A stretch of 64,000 bases of DNA from Candidatus Saccharibacteria bacterium (lineage in GTDB: Bacteria; Patescibacteriota; Saccharimonadia; Saccharimonadales; Saccharimonadaceae). This document shows positions 8,050 to 15,951 of the stretch, piece after piece. The notes under the pieces are model-generated. The model worked only from the letters and a program-made list of their open reading frames with translations, searched no databases and was not told where the DNA came from. How positions within the stretch are numbered: the stretch's first letter is position 1; every line of letters starts with the position of its first letter. Location: positions 1 to 64,000 of the forward strand of contig CP064991.1 of assembly GCA_016699895.1 (NCBI GenBank). The letters run 5' to 3'. Both the position numbers and the translations under genes were made by a program.

Positions 8050-9165
8050 ATGTTACTATTTGTTTTAGGTCGTCAGCCAGAAATCGGCTTTGCCGAGCTG
8101 CGGGCGGTTTTTGGATCAGAAGTTCAACTCCACGGCACTACTGCACTACTCGACACCAATACGGATTTTGATTTTGGTCGACTCGGCTCGATCGTCAAAG
8201 TCGCCGAGGTAGTCGATGACTCCTGGAAAAATATCGTCAAGCATCTCCCGCTTGACGGCAAAGTCACTATCGGCCTATCCACCTATGGCACCAAACTGTC
8301 GCCACGCGAACTATTTCGTTTTGGACTCGATGTTAAAAAACGCCGCGGTTCGGTTCGTCTCGTCCCGAGCAGCGACACCGCCCTCTCGAGCGCCACTGTT
8401 TTCCATAACAAACTCACCAAGCCAAACAAAATCGAATTTGTTTTCGCCCAAGTCAATGGTCGCGAATTGCTCGCTAAAACCATATTTGTCCAAGATATCG
8501 CTGCCTATACCTTTCGCGATCGATCACGACCAAAACGTGACGCCCGTGTCGGCATGTTACCGCCAAAGCTAGCTCAAACCATGATCAATCTCGCTATTGG
8601 CGCTGCCAAACCAGATGCAGTCAACACGCCGACACTGCTCGACCCGTTCTGTGGCACTGGCGTTGTCCTCCAAGAAGCCGCCCTCATGGGGTTGTCGGTT
8701 TATGGCACCGATCTCGAACCGCGTATGATCGAATATTCCGCCGCTAACCTCGAATGGCTAAAATCCACCCACCACATAGATTTTGCATCCAAAGTAGAGG
8801 TCGGCGACGCAACGTCCTACCGCTGGCAGTCGCCAATTGACATCGTGGCTACCGAAACGTATCTCGGTCGCCCATTCGCCACCACTCCATCGCCCGCCGT
8901 TTTAACCGAGGTAATGGGTACGTGCAATGTTATCCTGTCAAAATTCCTAGCGGGTCTCCGTGGACAAATCTCAGCCAATACCGGCATGACCATTGCCGTT
9001 CCCTGTTGGTTTACTCAAAACAAAATCTATCATCTGCCCCTAATTCGTACTCTAAACGATTTGGGCTTTGAACAAATATTTTATTCAGATAAACCTATGC
9101 CACTGGTTTACCATCGTGAAGATCAAGTCGTGGGCCGCGAGTTATTGACCTTGCGAAAAAACTGA
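8050..9165 (+). CDS. TRM11-like / UPF0020 RNA methyltransferase
   Basis: 371 residues. The N-terminal half resembles the THUMP-type RNA-binding region of tRNA guanine-N2 methyltransferases, and the C-terminal half has a SAM-binding motif LLDPFCGTGVVLQEAALMG with an acidic YGTDLEP. The usual catalytic D-P-P-Y is replaced by ATETYLGRPF, so either catalysis differs or this is a distinct subfamily. The start chosen is the ATG at 8050. An extended -10 (TGTTACAAT, TACAAT at 8038-8043) places the transcription start on that ATG, and the longer frame starting at 8029 would lie upstream of the promoter. Confidence 0.78.
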   Translation: MLLFVLGRQPEIGFAELRAVFGSEVQLHGTTALLDTNTDFDFGRLGSIVKVAEVVDDSWKNIVKHLPLDGKVTIGLSTYGTKLSPRELFRFGLDVKKRRGSVRLVPSSDTALSSATVFHNKLTKPNKIEFVFAQVNGRELLAKTIFVQDIAAYTFRDRSRPKRDARVGMLPPKLAQTMINLAIGAAKPDAVNTPTLLDPFCGTGVVLQEAALMGLSVYGTDLEPRMIEYSAANLEWLKSTHHIDFASKVEVGDATSYRWQSPIDIVATETYLGRPFATTPSPAVLTEVMGTCNVILSKFLAGLRGQISANTGMTIAVPCWFTQNKIYHLPLIRTLNDLGFEQIFYSDKPMPLVYHREDQVVGRELLTLRKN

Positions 9166-9780
9166 GTCTGGATCGATTCCAGCATGGTTTAGAACGTCTC
9201 TCCAACTAGGAACTTTTACTACGCTAGATTCTTCGAACGTGGTAGTTTCCGCAAGCTGACTATTACCGAATAATAGACCTACGCCACCAGCCATAGCCAT
9301 ACCAATAACATGCCGCGGCTGGTCATCTAGTAGAGTTGAGGCACCAATCTCTATTGCCGTTTCACCTTTTGTAACCTGCGTTGCTCCATGGTCACCCCAA
9401 CCACCTTCAAGATAGCGCAAGTCTCGAAATACATCTGGAAAATGCCTATCTATGGTAGATTTTGTAATCTCATGAATATCCTTTGGCCGAGAAGTCAGTA
9501 TTATCAAGTCGCGAGCTTTTGCTAGAGCCGTGAGAGCTAGTTGAGAATTTCGCACTGGCCGCAAGAAAGGGTTCATACCCCGATTCATAGTGGCAGTCCT
9601 TCTAGTGATCTCGTCCACATTATCCGTGCCCCACAGTTCGCCCCAACTCTCTACATAATGGTGTGGCTTCATATTTCGTGTCCAGCCAACTCGATTATTA
9701 AAACGAGAAAATCCACCGCCATAATCTAAACAAACGTCATCGATATCTATTGCCCAAACCTCACGTTCTTTTGCTGACAC
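9142..9780 (-). CDS. HAD-like hydrolase
   Basis: 212 residues. The HAD nucleophile motif is AIDIDDVCLDY (about 10-20), and motif II is LIILTSRP (about 93-100). Motif IV acidic residues are in TLLDDQPRH (about 150). This layout is closest to small 5'-nucleotidase or phosphatase HAD proteins. GTG start with AAGGA 5-6 nt upstream. Its 3' end overlaps the convergent methyltransferase gene by 24 nt. Confidence 0.72.
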   Translation of the reverse strand: MSAKEREVWAIDIDDVCLDYGGGFSRFNNRVGWTRNMKPHHYVESWGELWGTDNVDEITRRTATMNRGMNPFLRPVRNSQLALTALAKARDLIILTSRPKDIHEITKSTIDRHFPDVFRDLRYLEGGWGDHGATQVTKGETAIEIGASTLLDDQPRHVIGMAMAGGVGLLFGNSQLAETTTFEESSVVKVPSWRDVLNHAGIDPDSVFSQGQ

Positions 9781-9817
9781 TCTTGTCCTTTCCCCGCACT
9801 TAGATCAACTTTGTCAT

Positions 9818-9846
9818 ATTGTCGCACCCTAATTTAAATCTGTCAA
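9818..9846 (-). promoter_or_regulatory. Promoter of the HAD-like gene
   Basis: TTGACA (9841-9846) and GACAAT (9818-9823) are 17 nt apart on the minus strand, with TG one base before the -10. Confidence 0.6.
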
Positions 9847-9867
9847 CTATTTAGTTTGAAGTTATAC

Positions 9868-9896
9868 TTGCACATAAACTCTTTTTAGTGTACAAT
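9868..9896 (+). promoter_or_regulatory. Promoter of rpmA
   Basis: TTGCAC (9868-9873) and TACAAT (9891-9896) are separated by 17 nt. The expected start near 9903 gives a 25-nt leader with GAAGGAG. It is divergent from the HAD-like gene promoter. Confidence 0.7.
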
Positions 9897-9927
9897 GGAC
9901 GAAAATAACGAAGGAGTGTTTTAAAGT

Positions 9928-10200
9928 ATGTCTCATGTTAAAGCGGGCGGTTCGTCCAAAAACATCCATAACAACGCTGGTCAGCGCCTCGGCGTCAAGG
10001 TTTTTGGTGGTCAAAAAGTGAGCGCTGGTCAAGTTATCGTACGTCAAGTTGGCGCTACGCAAGTCGCCGGTCCTGGCACTTACGTCAGTCGCAACTTTAC
10101 TATCCACGCCGACCAAGATGGCGTCGTCAAATTTGTTCGCCGTAAAATCAAGAGCTTTACCGGCAAAACTACCTGGCGCACCCAAGTTTGCGTTGACTAA
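9928..10200 (+). CDS. rpmA: 50S ribosomal protein L27
   Basis: 90-residue bL27. The N-terminus MSHVKAGGSSKN reaches towards the peptidyl-transferase centre, and KRLGVK-type sequence is present as QRLGVKVFGGQKVSAGQ, followed by VIVRQVGATQVAGPG. There is no N-terminal cleavable extension of the Firmicutes type. It is separate from rplU (42.3 kb), whereas in many bacteria rplU-rpmA are neighbours. A good GAAGGAG lies 11 nt before the ATG. Confidence 0.95.
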   Translation: MSHVKAGGSSKNIHNNAGQRLGVKVFGGQKVSAGQVIVRQVGATQVAGPGTYVSRNFTIHADQDGVVKFVRRKIKSFTGKTTWRTQVCVD

Positions 10201-10218
10201 TGAGATAGCGTAAAACTA

Positions 10219-10249
10219 AAATCCCTCCCATGATCAGCGAGGGATTTTT
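10219..10249. terminator. Bidirectional terminator between rpmA and a convergent gene
   Basis: Stem AAATCCCTC/GAGGGATTT with an 11-nt loop, T-run on both strands. Confidence 0.85.
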
Positions 10250-10267
10250 ATGTTAGTTCAAAATCCC

Positions 10268-11119
10268 CTAGAATGCCACGTTGCCTCGGCCATAGATAGT
10301 GGCTGCAATACCATTAGCTCGGCTCTTTGCCTGCGATGTCATGTCTTTCATAACTTGACCCATCTGACCACTATAGTACATCGAATTGTCACCTTCGCCA
10401 TTGCGCTGCGCATCGCGTTTCATTTTGGCGTAATAGGCATAATCGCTCAGCGCTGCTCTGTCGCTATCGCTAAAATCAGCCAAGATGCGCGCTTCTCTCT
10501 CGTCAGGAGTTTCTACTTTGACTTCAGGCTGAGCCGTATTGCCGCGAGCCATCATAGATTGAACATCAGCCGCAGTAATGAGAGGTTTAGCTTCTACCTG
10601 TGGTGCAATAGCCATGCCAGTCGCCGATAAACCAGCCAAATGTTGTCGACGTTCAGCATTGCGACGACGCGTTAGCTCCTCTGTTTGGATAATGTCGTTA
10701 ACCCTAGAGTACCAACCGATAACTTTGCCTTGATCATCTAGCTGCGGTTTAGTCACTAAATAGCCTTCTCTCGTGCTACCGTCCTTTGCGGTATAGCTAG
10801 TGAGGCCGATCGCCTCCCAGCCTTCCTCGACAGTACCACCGCTACGCTTGATTGTCACCATAAAAGGTTTTGGGTCACCATAGGTTATCTCGTCTCGGCC
10901 GACCCCATAAGAAATGCTTGTCACAAATGGTCGATAGTCAATTGTCTGTTCGTCATCACGTTGAAATGTCTCTGGATCTTCCTTGACATTAACATGATGC
11001 TCCATACGCAAATAATGTTCGACATCAGCATCTCCAGCCTTCAGTGCCTCGAGTAGGTCGGTTTTGCTGCTAGGCTGACTACTGTAATTGCCGCTAGGAG
11101 TAGATTGATGATGTGTCAT
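10268..11119 (-). CDS. Hypothetical soluble protein
   Basis: 283 residues, no recognised domain, no signal peptide or membrane segment. The N-terminus (1-25) is low-complexity Ser/Gln/Thr; the middle contains a beta-rich segment with a YTAKDGSTREGYLVTKP stretch; the C-terminus is helical and Ala/Asp-rich. The start at 11119 has AAAAGGAAA upstream; the longer frame begins inside the promoter and is discounted. Composition and promoter resemble the orphan genes at 30.1, 35.9 and 36.6 kb. Confidence 0.7.
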   Translation of the reverse strand: MTHHQSTPSGNYSSQPSSKTDLLEALKAGDADVEHYLRMEHHVNVKEDPETFQRDDEQTIDYRPFVTSISYGVGRDEITYGDPKPFMVTIKRSGGTVEEGWEAIGLTSYTAKDGSTREGYLVTKPQLDDQGKVIGWYSRVNDIIQTEELTRRRNAERRQHLAGLSATGMAIAPQVEAKPLITAADVQSMMARGNTAQPEVKVETPDEREARILADFSDSDRAALSDYAYYAKMKRDAQRNGEGDNSMYYSGQMGQVMKDMTSQAKSRANGIAATIYGRGNVAF

Positions 11120-11159
11120 GGTTGATAGTTTCCTTTTTATATTTCCGTATCTACCGTCA

Positions 11160-11188
11160 ATACTAGCATAAGTAGTTATAAAAGTCAA
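11160..11188 (-). promoter_or_regulatory. Promoter of the 283-residue orphan gene
   Basis: TTGACT (11183-11188) and TAGTAT (11160-11165), spacer 17, with extended TGC before the -10. Nearly identical to the promoter at 30834-30862. Confidence 0.75.
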
Positions 11189-11208
11189 GGTCTAGCCGTA
11201 ATAGTTTA

Positions 11209-11595
11209 TTAGTCTTTGATACTGAGTTGGTGTTTGATGCGGTCTACCACATCGCTAATCACCACTTGAGATTTAACGAGGAAATCATCAGCACCGAGCT
11301 CTTTGGCGCGTTCGGCATCCTTTGGCTGGCTGAGCGCCGTTAGCATGATAATATGAATGTTATGTGTCGCCGGGGTGTTACGCAGAATATCTAGGACATC
11401 AAAACCATTCAGTTTCGGCATCATAACGTCGAGCAGAATCAGTTCAGGCTGAAACTCCAGTGCCGTTTGCAAAGCATCTTCGCCGTTATTGACACGTTGG
11501 ACCTCGAAGCCCTCGAGTTCTAGACGCTGTTTGTAAACGTTGGCTAGTACTTCATCGTCTTCGACCAATAAAATCTTGTGCTTTGCATGTTCCAT
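11209..11595 (-). CDS. Stand-alone response regulator receiver domain
   Basis: 128 residues, CheY-like. LLVEDDEVLANVY carries the acidic pair, the phosphoacceptor Asp is in LILLDVMMPKLNGFDVL (about 57), the switch Thr in IIMLTALSQP and the Lys in DDFLVKSQ. No output domain and no kinase gene next to it. The start at 11595 (MEHAKHK) follows the -10 by 7 nt; the frame extending to 11631 crosses the promoter. Confidence 0.9.
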   Translation of the reverse strand: MEHAKHKILLVEDDEVLANVYKQRLELEGFEVQRVNNGEDALQTALEFQPELILLDVMMPKLNGFDVLDILRNTPATHNIHIIMLTALSQPKDAERAKELGADDFLVKSQVVISDVVDRIKHQLSIKD

Positions 11596-11602
11596 GCCTA
11601 TC

Positions 11603-11631
11603 AGTATAAAGGTTTCGCTAATTTTGTGCAA
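11603..11631 (-). promoter_or_regulatory. Promoter of the receiver-domain gene
   Basis: TTGCAC (11626-11631) and TATACT (11603-11608), spacer 17; predicted leader of 0-2 nt. Confidence 0.75.
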
Positions 11632-11644
11632 GTATATAAGGCGT

Positions 11645-11829
11645 CAAGGTGTCGTCCGAGGCTGAAAATAGCCTGCGAGGACGACACCGCAGCTGTCGAG
11701 AGAGAAAAAGTATGGACGTGAGACCCCGGGGGTGGCGGTTTTCGGCTTGTGGCCGTACACCGCCATCCCCTCTGGCCTAGGATTTCCCTCGTGAGGAGAC
11801 TAGGCCATGCCTCGGTGAAGGAGTCCTGC
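11645..11829 (-). other. GC-rich region with three consecutive perfect hairpins
   Basis: Follows the stop codon of the GC-rich small gene. Three long inverted repeats stand in a row: 11774-11806 (GGCCTAG/CTAGGCC with inner CCTC/GAGG), 11728-11770 (ACCGCC/GGCGGT plus CCCC/GGGG) and 11648-11688 (10-bp GGTGTCGTCC arm with inner AGGCT/AGCCT). The last is not followed by a T-run on the minus strand. This could be a structured 3' UTR with a strong transcription stop, or a separate small RNA. No convincing reading frame lies within it, and it matches no RNA family I recognise. Confidence 0.5.
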
Positions 11830-12093
11830 CTAGGTGAGGCTGGGCTCCTTCTTGATGACGGTGAGGTTGGGTCCCTCTGTGACGAGCACCCAACCCGTCG
11901 ATCCTCCACCGTGTCCGTTGTGGGTATCAAACCCACAGTAGACCTTCAGCCAGCCCTTCCGAATGGCGCGACCGACGTCGCGCGATCGGAGTCCAGCCTC
12001 GGACATCGCGCGCATGGCGTTACGCCATGAAGCGAAGTCCCTACCGCACAGGCGCTGGGCCAAGAAGGCCTCAACCCGATCTCGAACGGTCAT
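11830..12093 (-). CDS. Small GC-rich hypothetical protein under attenuator control
   Basis: 87 residues, Arg/Ala-rich N-terminal half (helical, about 1-45), then a Gly-rich GHGGGSTGW turn (about 61-69) and a basic-acidic tail. No family recognised and no signal peptide. Start ATG at 12093 with GAAGGGAAG upstream; the frame reaching 12192 runs through the terminator hairpin and is discounted. Codons are strongly G/C-ending: 41 of 60 bases are G or C at 11941-12000, against about 42-47% in ordinary neighbours. Own promoter and leader lie upstream and hairpins downstream, so it is a self-contained unit, probably acquired. Confidence 0.65.
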   Translation of the reverse strand: MTVRDRVEAFLAQRLCGRDFASWRNAMRAMSEAGLRSRDVGRAIRKGWLKVYCGFDTHNGHGGGSTGWVLVTEGPNLTVIKKEPSLT

Positions 12094-12121
12094 CGTTTCT
12101 TCCCTTCTCTTTGGTTTTTTT

Positions 12122-12202
12122 ATAAACAAAAACGCCGGAGGTTTCCCTTCGGCTGCTTTTCGTTTATAAAATGTTTTGGTACTAGAAAGCAACAGCCGAA
12201 GG
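12122..12202 (-). promoter_or_regulatory. Attenuator: alternative antiterminator and terminator hairpins
   Basis: On the minus strand the arm at 12189-12202 (inside the last codons of the leader peptide) can pair with 12146-12156 (11 bp, two bulged bases). The same 12146-12156 segment is needed for the terminator hairpin 12134-12153 (GCCGAAGG/CCTCCGGC, GAAA loop, one mismatch), which is followed by GTTTTTGTTT and flanked by a TTTATAAAC/GTTTATAAA outer stem. The two structures exclude each other. A ribosome finishing the leader would block the first arm and favour termination; one stalled earlier would allow read-through into the 87-residue gene. Confidence 0.65.
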
Positions 12203-12280
12203 ACGCGACATAATCAAACCTAGCAAGCACACCATGTTACGGTGTGTGACTAGGGTCTGGTGTTTCGCAAACTTCGTCAT
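12182..12280 (-). CDS. Leader peptide of the attenuator (32 residues)
   Basis: Short frame starting ATG at 12280 with AAAGG 4-5 nt upstream and ending TAG. The peptide begins MTKFAKHQTLVT and ends LIMSRPSAVAF; no run of one amino acid is seen, so the trigger is more likely ribosome slowing or an inhibitor than one missing amino acid. The last six codons encode the antiterminator arm. An internal CACACC/GGTGTG hairpin covers the middle codons. Position directly behind a strong promoter and in front of the terminator supports a regulatory role. Confidence 0.6.
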   Translation of the reverse strand: MTKFAKHQTLVTHRNMVCLLGLIMSRPSAVAF

Positions 12281-12299
12281 ATTACCTTTCTCAAAAAAT

Positions 12300-12329
12300 A
12301 GTGTACATCAAACATGACCATCTCGTCAA
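12300..12329 (-). promoter_or_regulatory. Promoter of the leader/GC-rich gene unit
   Basis: TTGACG (12324-12329) and TACACT (12300-12305), spacer 18. It begins 3 nt after the ctpA stop codon. The expected transcript start (about 12293) is 13 nt before the leader ATG. Confidence 0.7.
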
Positions 12330-12331
12330 TA

Positions 12332-13567
12332 TTATTTATTCAGAATCTCGACAGCTTTAGCGCGCTGGGTGTCATTACCGGCACTATATTCATCTGCGGT
12401 CATCGTTGCCTCAACGTCTGGCTTAATCCCGTCACCATTGATATTTTGACCGTTCGGCGTGTACCATCTCGCAATCGTAACTTTGAGCTGTGCGCCGTTC
12501 GATAGCGGCACAAGTTTTTGGACGCTACCTTTGCCATACGACGTCGTCCCAACTAGGGTTGCCGCACCGTTGTCCTTTAGTGCGCCGGCGACAATTTCAC
12601 TAGCACTAGCCGAGCCGCCATCGATCAGAACCACCGTACTAATACCACTCAGTGTTGGGAATCCAGAGGCAGTTTCGGTCTCTATCACCTGGCTACCACG
12701 GCGCTCCTCAACGATAGTTTGACCTGACTTCAACCATAAACTCGCTACTGATTTGGCAGCATCAACATAACCGCCGCCGTTGCCACGCAGATCGAGGATT
12801 ACGCCTTTGACATTCGCTGATTTGAAAGCGTTAGCCGCTTTGGTGGCTAGACTAGCAGTATCATCGCCAAAGCGCGAGATGCGTAAGTAGCCAATAGCGT
12901 CTTTGATCTCGTATTCAACGCTTGGTACGCTGATCTCAGCGCGAGTCACCTCGAAATCCTTGGTCTCTCCATCGCGAATAATCGTGAGCTTGACCACCGT
13001 GCCAGCCTTGCCGCGGATCTTCGTTACCGCCTTTTCCGGAGTCCAACTCACCGAATTGGTACCGTCAACCGCAGCAATCACATCGTGCGCCTTGATCCCA
13101 GCCGCTTTGGCCGGACTGCCGTCAATCGGCGATATAACCTCTAGTTGATTATCGCTATTCTGCCCTAGTTCGATGCCGACACCTTCGAATGTACCCGACA
13201 AATCGCTACTGAATTCTTTGGCCTCATCCGCGTTAAAGAACGTTGTATACGGATCACCGGCAGCGCTGACCATACCGGCGGCTGCGCCTTGGATCAGTTT
13301 GTCGTTATCTAGTTTGCCATCAAAATTCTGGGATAGCTGAGTATAGACCTCGGATAGTTTGCTATAGTCCAAACTGCCGTTTGCCCGAGATAGGACGGTT
13401 TGATATCTAGTACCGATCGCGAAACCGATCGTGCCGACGATAAGGCTAATGACGATCACCGACACGATGCTAATGGTGATGGTTTTTCGATTCTTGACCG
13501 CCCCCCGATTAGAAGACGTCGGCAATGTCGATCTGCCTGGTTGCATAGGATTTAAACTCACCTTCAT
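12332..13567 (-). CDS. ctpA: S41 C-terminal processing peptidase (CtpA family)
   Basis: 411 residues: cytosolic tail, one transmembrane helix (about 30-52), PDZ domain (about 135-210) and S41 protease core. The catalytic Ser lies in IDGGSASASEIVAG (319-323) and the Lys/Gln pair in SYGKGSVQ (Lys346, Gln350). It cleaves proteins outside the membrane near their C-termini; family members control peptidoglycan hydrolases. Being last in the ftsE-ftsX-CHAP hydrolase run makes that hydrolase a likely substrate. ATG at 13567; a second in-frame ATG lies 7 codons in. Confidence 0.92.
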   Translation of the reverse strand: MKVSLNPMQPGRSTLPTSSNRGAVKNRKTITISIVSVIVISLIVGTIGFAIGTRYQTVLSRANGSLDYSKLSEVYTQLSQNFDGKLDNDKLIQGAAAGMVSAAGDPYTTFFNADEAKEFSSDLSGTFEGVGIELGQNSDNQLEVISPIDGSPAKAAGIKAHDVIAAVDGTNSVSWTPEKAVTKIRGKAGTVVKLTIIRDGETKDFEVTRAEISVPSVEYEIKDAIGYLRISRFGDDTASLATKAANAFKSANVKGVILDLRGNGGGYVDAAKSVASLWLKSGQTIVEERRGSQVIETETASGFPTLSGISTVVLIDGGSASASEIVAGALKDNGAATLVGTTSYGKGSVQKLVPLSNGAQLKVTIARWYTPNGQNINGDGIKPDVEATMTADEYSAGNDTQRAKAVEILNK

Positions 13568-13618
13568 TATCTCTATTTTAGCATAAACGATAAGTATTAT
13601 GTGGCGTTACTGACTGAA

Positions 13619-14824
13619 CTATTTTTTTGTCCACTCGCCAAAGTAGATAAAGACGACGCCACTGGTGCTGATATTAACGCGCTCGTGATATAGGCCATCG
13701 CTATTACGGTTGTATTCTGAGACGTTGAACGTGCCGTCACTATTTACAGACTCTACCCAAGCTACGTGACCATAACGACCAGTATGCCAGACGGCGACAG
13801 AGCCTCTCTTTGGCGTTGAGCCAGTAGGTATCGGATTAGCATTACCCTTGCTATCTTTCTGATTCCTAGCATTGTCATCCCATTGATTAGCATTACCGCG
13901 CCCACCCCAGTATGGCATGTTGCCATAGGTTTGGTAGACCTTCCAGGCCGCGTAGCTGACACATTCGCGGTTATACATTCCCCATGGATCGACAAGTGCA
14001 TCTTTGGCAGCATTGTTGAGATAAGACGGGTAGCCACCACGATTCGGGTCACCAGCCACAACCTGACCACCACCGGTACCGGTTTGGTTAGCTCGAGCCT
14101 GTTCAGCCTGTAACTGTTGGATTTTGGCACGATTATCGGCCGTCATTTTAGCGTACGTCGCTTCTTGACCTTGGGTCTCATTCAGCAGCGACTGCTGTTC
14201 GCTCTGTTTGCTAACTAGTTGCGCATTGCGCGCTTTTTGATCAACGAGGATAGCCTCGACGTCCTTTTTCTGACTCTCGAGCTGGGTCTTTAGATCTTTG
14301 ATTTCCTGGATAGCTTCTTTTAATTGATCTTGAACCGTGGCTTGTTGCGACTGCTTGTTAACATAATCGCTGAGACTATTACTGCTAGCCAGCATTTCGA
14401 TTGGCGTGATCTTGTTGTCTAGATACATTTCTGCCATGATTTCACTGAGGTCATTGCCGCGAACCTTGATCTTGGCTTCGTTATCGGCTATTTTCGCCTT
14501 TAGATCTGCCGCTTTGGCGTTGTTGAGATCGATCTCGGCTTGGAGCTGTGCTTGCTCGTTTTTCAAGACGTCGATCGCCTTTGCTAGTGAGTCAGATTGC
14601 GCCGCTAGTTCCCTGGCACGATCATTATAGGTGCTGATTTGCAATTCGAGTGCCTTGATTTTTGCGCTATTGTCGAGAGCCGCTACTGGTGAATCCTGCG
14701 AAAAAGATGGCGCGATTGCACCAACCAAAACTGCGGCTGCAACTAAAATAATTGCTGAGCGTTTAGCTCTCGTTTTGAGTTGTAGATGACGTTGCCTGTT
14801 TGCAATTGGTTTTTTATAGCGCAC
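13619..14824 (-). CDS. PcsB-like coiled-coil CHAP-domain peptidoglycan hydrolase
   Basis: 401 residues. Signal peptide or anchor (hydrophobic about 22-42), long coiled coil (about 53-250) and a C-terminal CHAP amidase/endopeptidase domain with Cys288 in NRECVSYAAW and His353 in GRYGHVAWVE, followed by FNVSEYN. FtsEX-controlled hydrolases such as PcsB have this build: the coiled coil contacts FtsX and releases the catalytic domain during division. Start is GTG at 14824, with AAGGAGG 6 nt upstream; the frame to 14869 lacks such a site. Lies behind ftsX. Confidence 0.88.
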   Translation of the reverse strand: MRYKKPIANRQRHLQLKTRAKRSAIILVAAAVLVGAIAPSFSQDSPVAALDNSAKIKALELQISTYNDRARELAAQSDSLAKAIDVLKNEQAQLQAEIDLNNAKAADLKAKIADNEAKIKVRGNDLSEIMAEMYLDNKITPIEMLASSNSLSDYVNKQSQQATVQDQLKEAIQEIKDLKTQLESQKKDVEAILVDQKARNAQLVSKQSEQQSLLNETQGQEATYAKMTADNRAKIQQLQAEQARANQTGTGGGQVVAGDPNRGGYPSYLNNAAKDALVDPWGMYNRECVSYAAWKVYQTYGNMPYWGGRGNANQWDDNARNQKDSKGNANPIPTGSTPKRGSVAVWHTGRYGHVAWVESVNSDGTFNVSEYNRNSDGLYHERVNISTSGVVFIYFGEWTKK

Positions 14825-14925
14825 TGTTACCCTCCTTCTTTCAGTGGTGGCGAGGAGCCTTACACTCAAGTATAAGCCAAAGCGCTCATGTTTGTCAATA
14901 ATGCCTGTGGTAATGTTGTGGAAAA

Positions 14926-15951
14926 CTATTTCAAGTAACGTCGTACTGCTAAACGCGCCGATAGGTAGCCAATCGCTAAACCGACGGCTATCATGGCGGC
15001 AAAAATCACGATCATCCAGTCTGACAAAATATTACGGATCTCATCAGTTGCAATGCCGTACCTCTCTAGGCCTGGCGTAACCCAGATGAATAGGAAGTAT
15101 CCGACAACCGTGGCTATGATAGCTGCTAATATCCCGTACATTTCCGCCTCGATAATAAACGGTCCGCGGATGAAGTGTCGATCGGCGCCGACTGCGCGCA
15201 TCATGCCGATCTCGTCACGACGGCTAAAGATCGCCATGCGAATAGTGTTAAAGATCACTAGTACCGATATAACGAGGAAAACTGAGCCAAGTATCAAACC
15301 TAATTGCCTAGCAAACGAAGCCCAATTGGCGATTCGGTTAATAGTGTCTTGTTGCTCCCCAGCATACGACGGCGCACGTTTGGCATAGATCCATTGTTTG
15401 AACTGTGGATCTTCACTAACCACCTTTTTAATCGGTGTTAGATTGCTGAGGTCGTTGACTTTGACATTCATCACGGCCGGGAATTTAGTCGATGGATCTA
15501 TCCCCTGCTCGGCCAACGTGGCTAGCGTTTCTAGTTTGTCTGGATATTGATCGATATAATCCTGGTATTGCTGCTGACTATTGCTACTTGCGACGCTCCG
15601 CACATTTTCGACTAACTGCATCTTGCCCTTGAGATTACGCAGTGTATCATCACTGATTGACGGATCGAGATAGATTGAAATATCAATTTTTTCGCGCAAG
15701 CTCACTACTGTGCTGTTTAGCATTTGACTAGCCACAATGGTCACAAACATGATGAGGAGCGTAATAGTCATAACCGCCGTAGCGGCAACGGTGAGCCACG
15801 AGTTACGTGTAAAGTTACGGACGCCGTAGCGAAATATACGGACATTAGTAGTTAGGCTGTGCTGACGCCTGGACTGTAAACGTCGAACTTTGGGAGTCGC
15901 CGAGGCTTTGGTGCTAGCTGTCGACTTTTTGGCAATTTTTGGCTCACTCAT
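14926..15951 (-). CDS. ftsX: Cell division protein FtsX
   Basis: 341 residues. A basic N-terminal tail, four transmembrane helices (about 58-80, 216-240, 262-285, 308-330) and a large extracellular loop between the first two (about 85-210), as in FtsX. It forms the membrane part of FtsEX, which passes ATP-driven changes to a periplasmic or surface hydrolase. Overlaps ftsE by 4 nt. Confidence 0.92.
   Translation of the reverse strand: MSEPKIAKKSTASTKASATPKVRRLQSRRQHSLTTNVRIFRYGVRNFTRNSWLTVAATAVMTITLLIMFVTIVASQMLNSTVVSLREKIDISIYLDPSISDDTLRNLKGKMQLVENVRSVASSNSQQQYQDYIDQYPDKLETLATLAEQGIDPSTKFPAVMNVKVNDLSNLTPIKKVVSEDPQFKQWIYAKRAPSYAGEQQDTINRIANWASFARQLGLILGSVFLVISVLVIFNTIRMAIFSRRDEIGMMRAVGADRHFIRGPFIIEAEMYGILAAIIATVVGYFLFIWVTPGLERYGIATDEIRNILSDWMIVIFAAMIAVGLAIGYLSARLAVRRYLK

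Noticed and set aside
11645..11829. tmRNA, SRP RNA or RNase P RNA
   Set aside because: None of their conserved cores (tRNA-like ends, GNAR loops of SRP, P4 motifs) can be found.
11601..11936. Minus-strand frame of 111 codons across the hairpin region
   Set aside because: Pro/Ser/Arg-rich without structure, overlaps a real gene and three inverted repeats; best explained by GC-rich sequence lacking stops.
12094..12192. N-terminal extension of the 87-residue GC-rich protein up to 12192
   Set aside because: It would be translated through the terminator hairpin; the ATG at 12093 has its own Shine-Dalgarno and the composition changes there.
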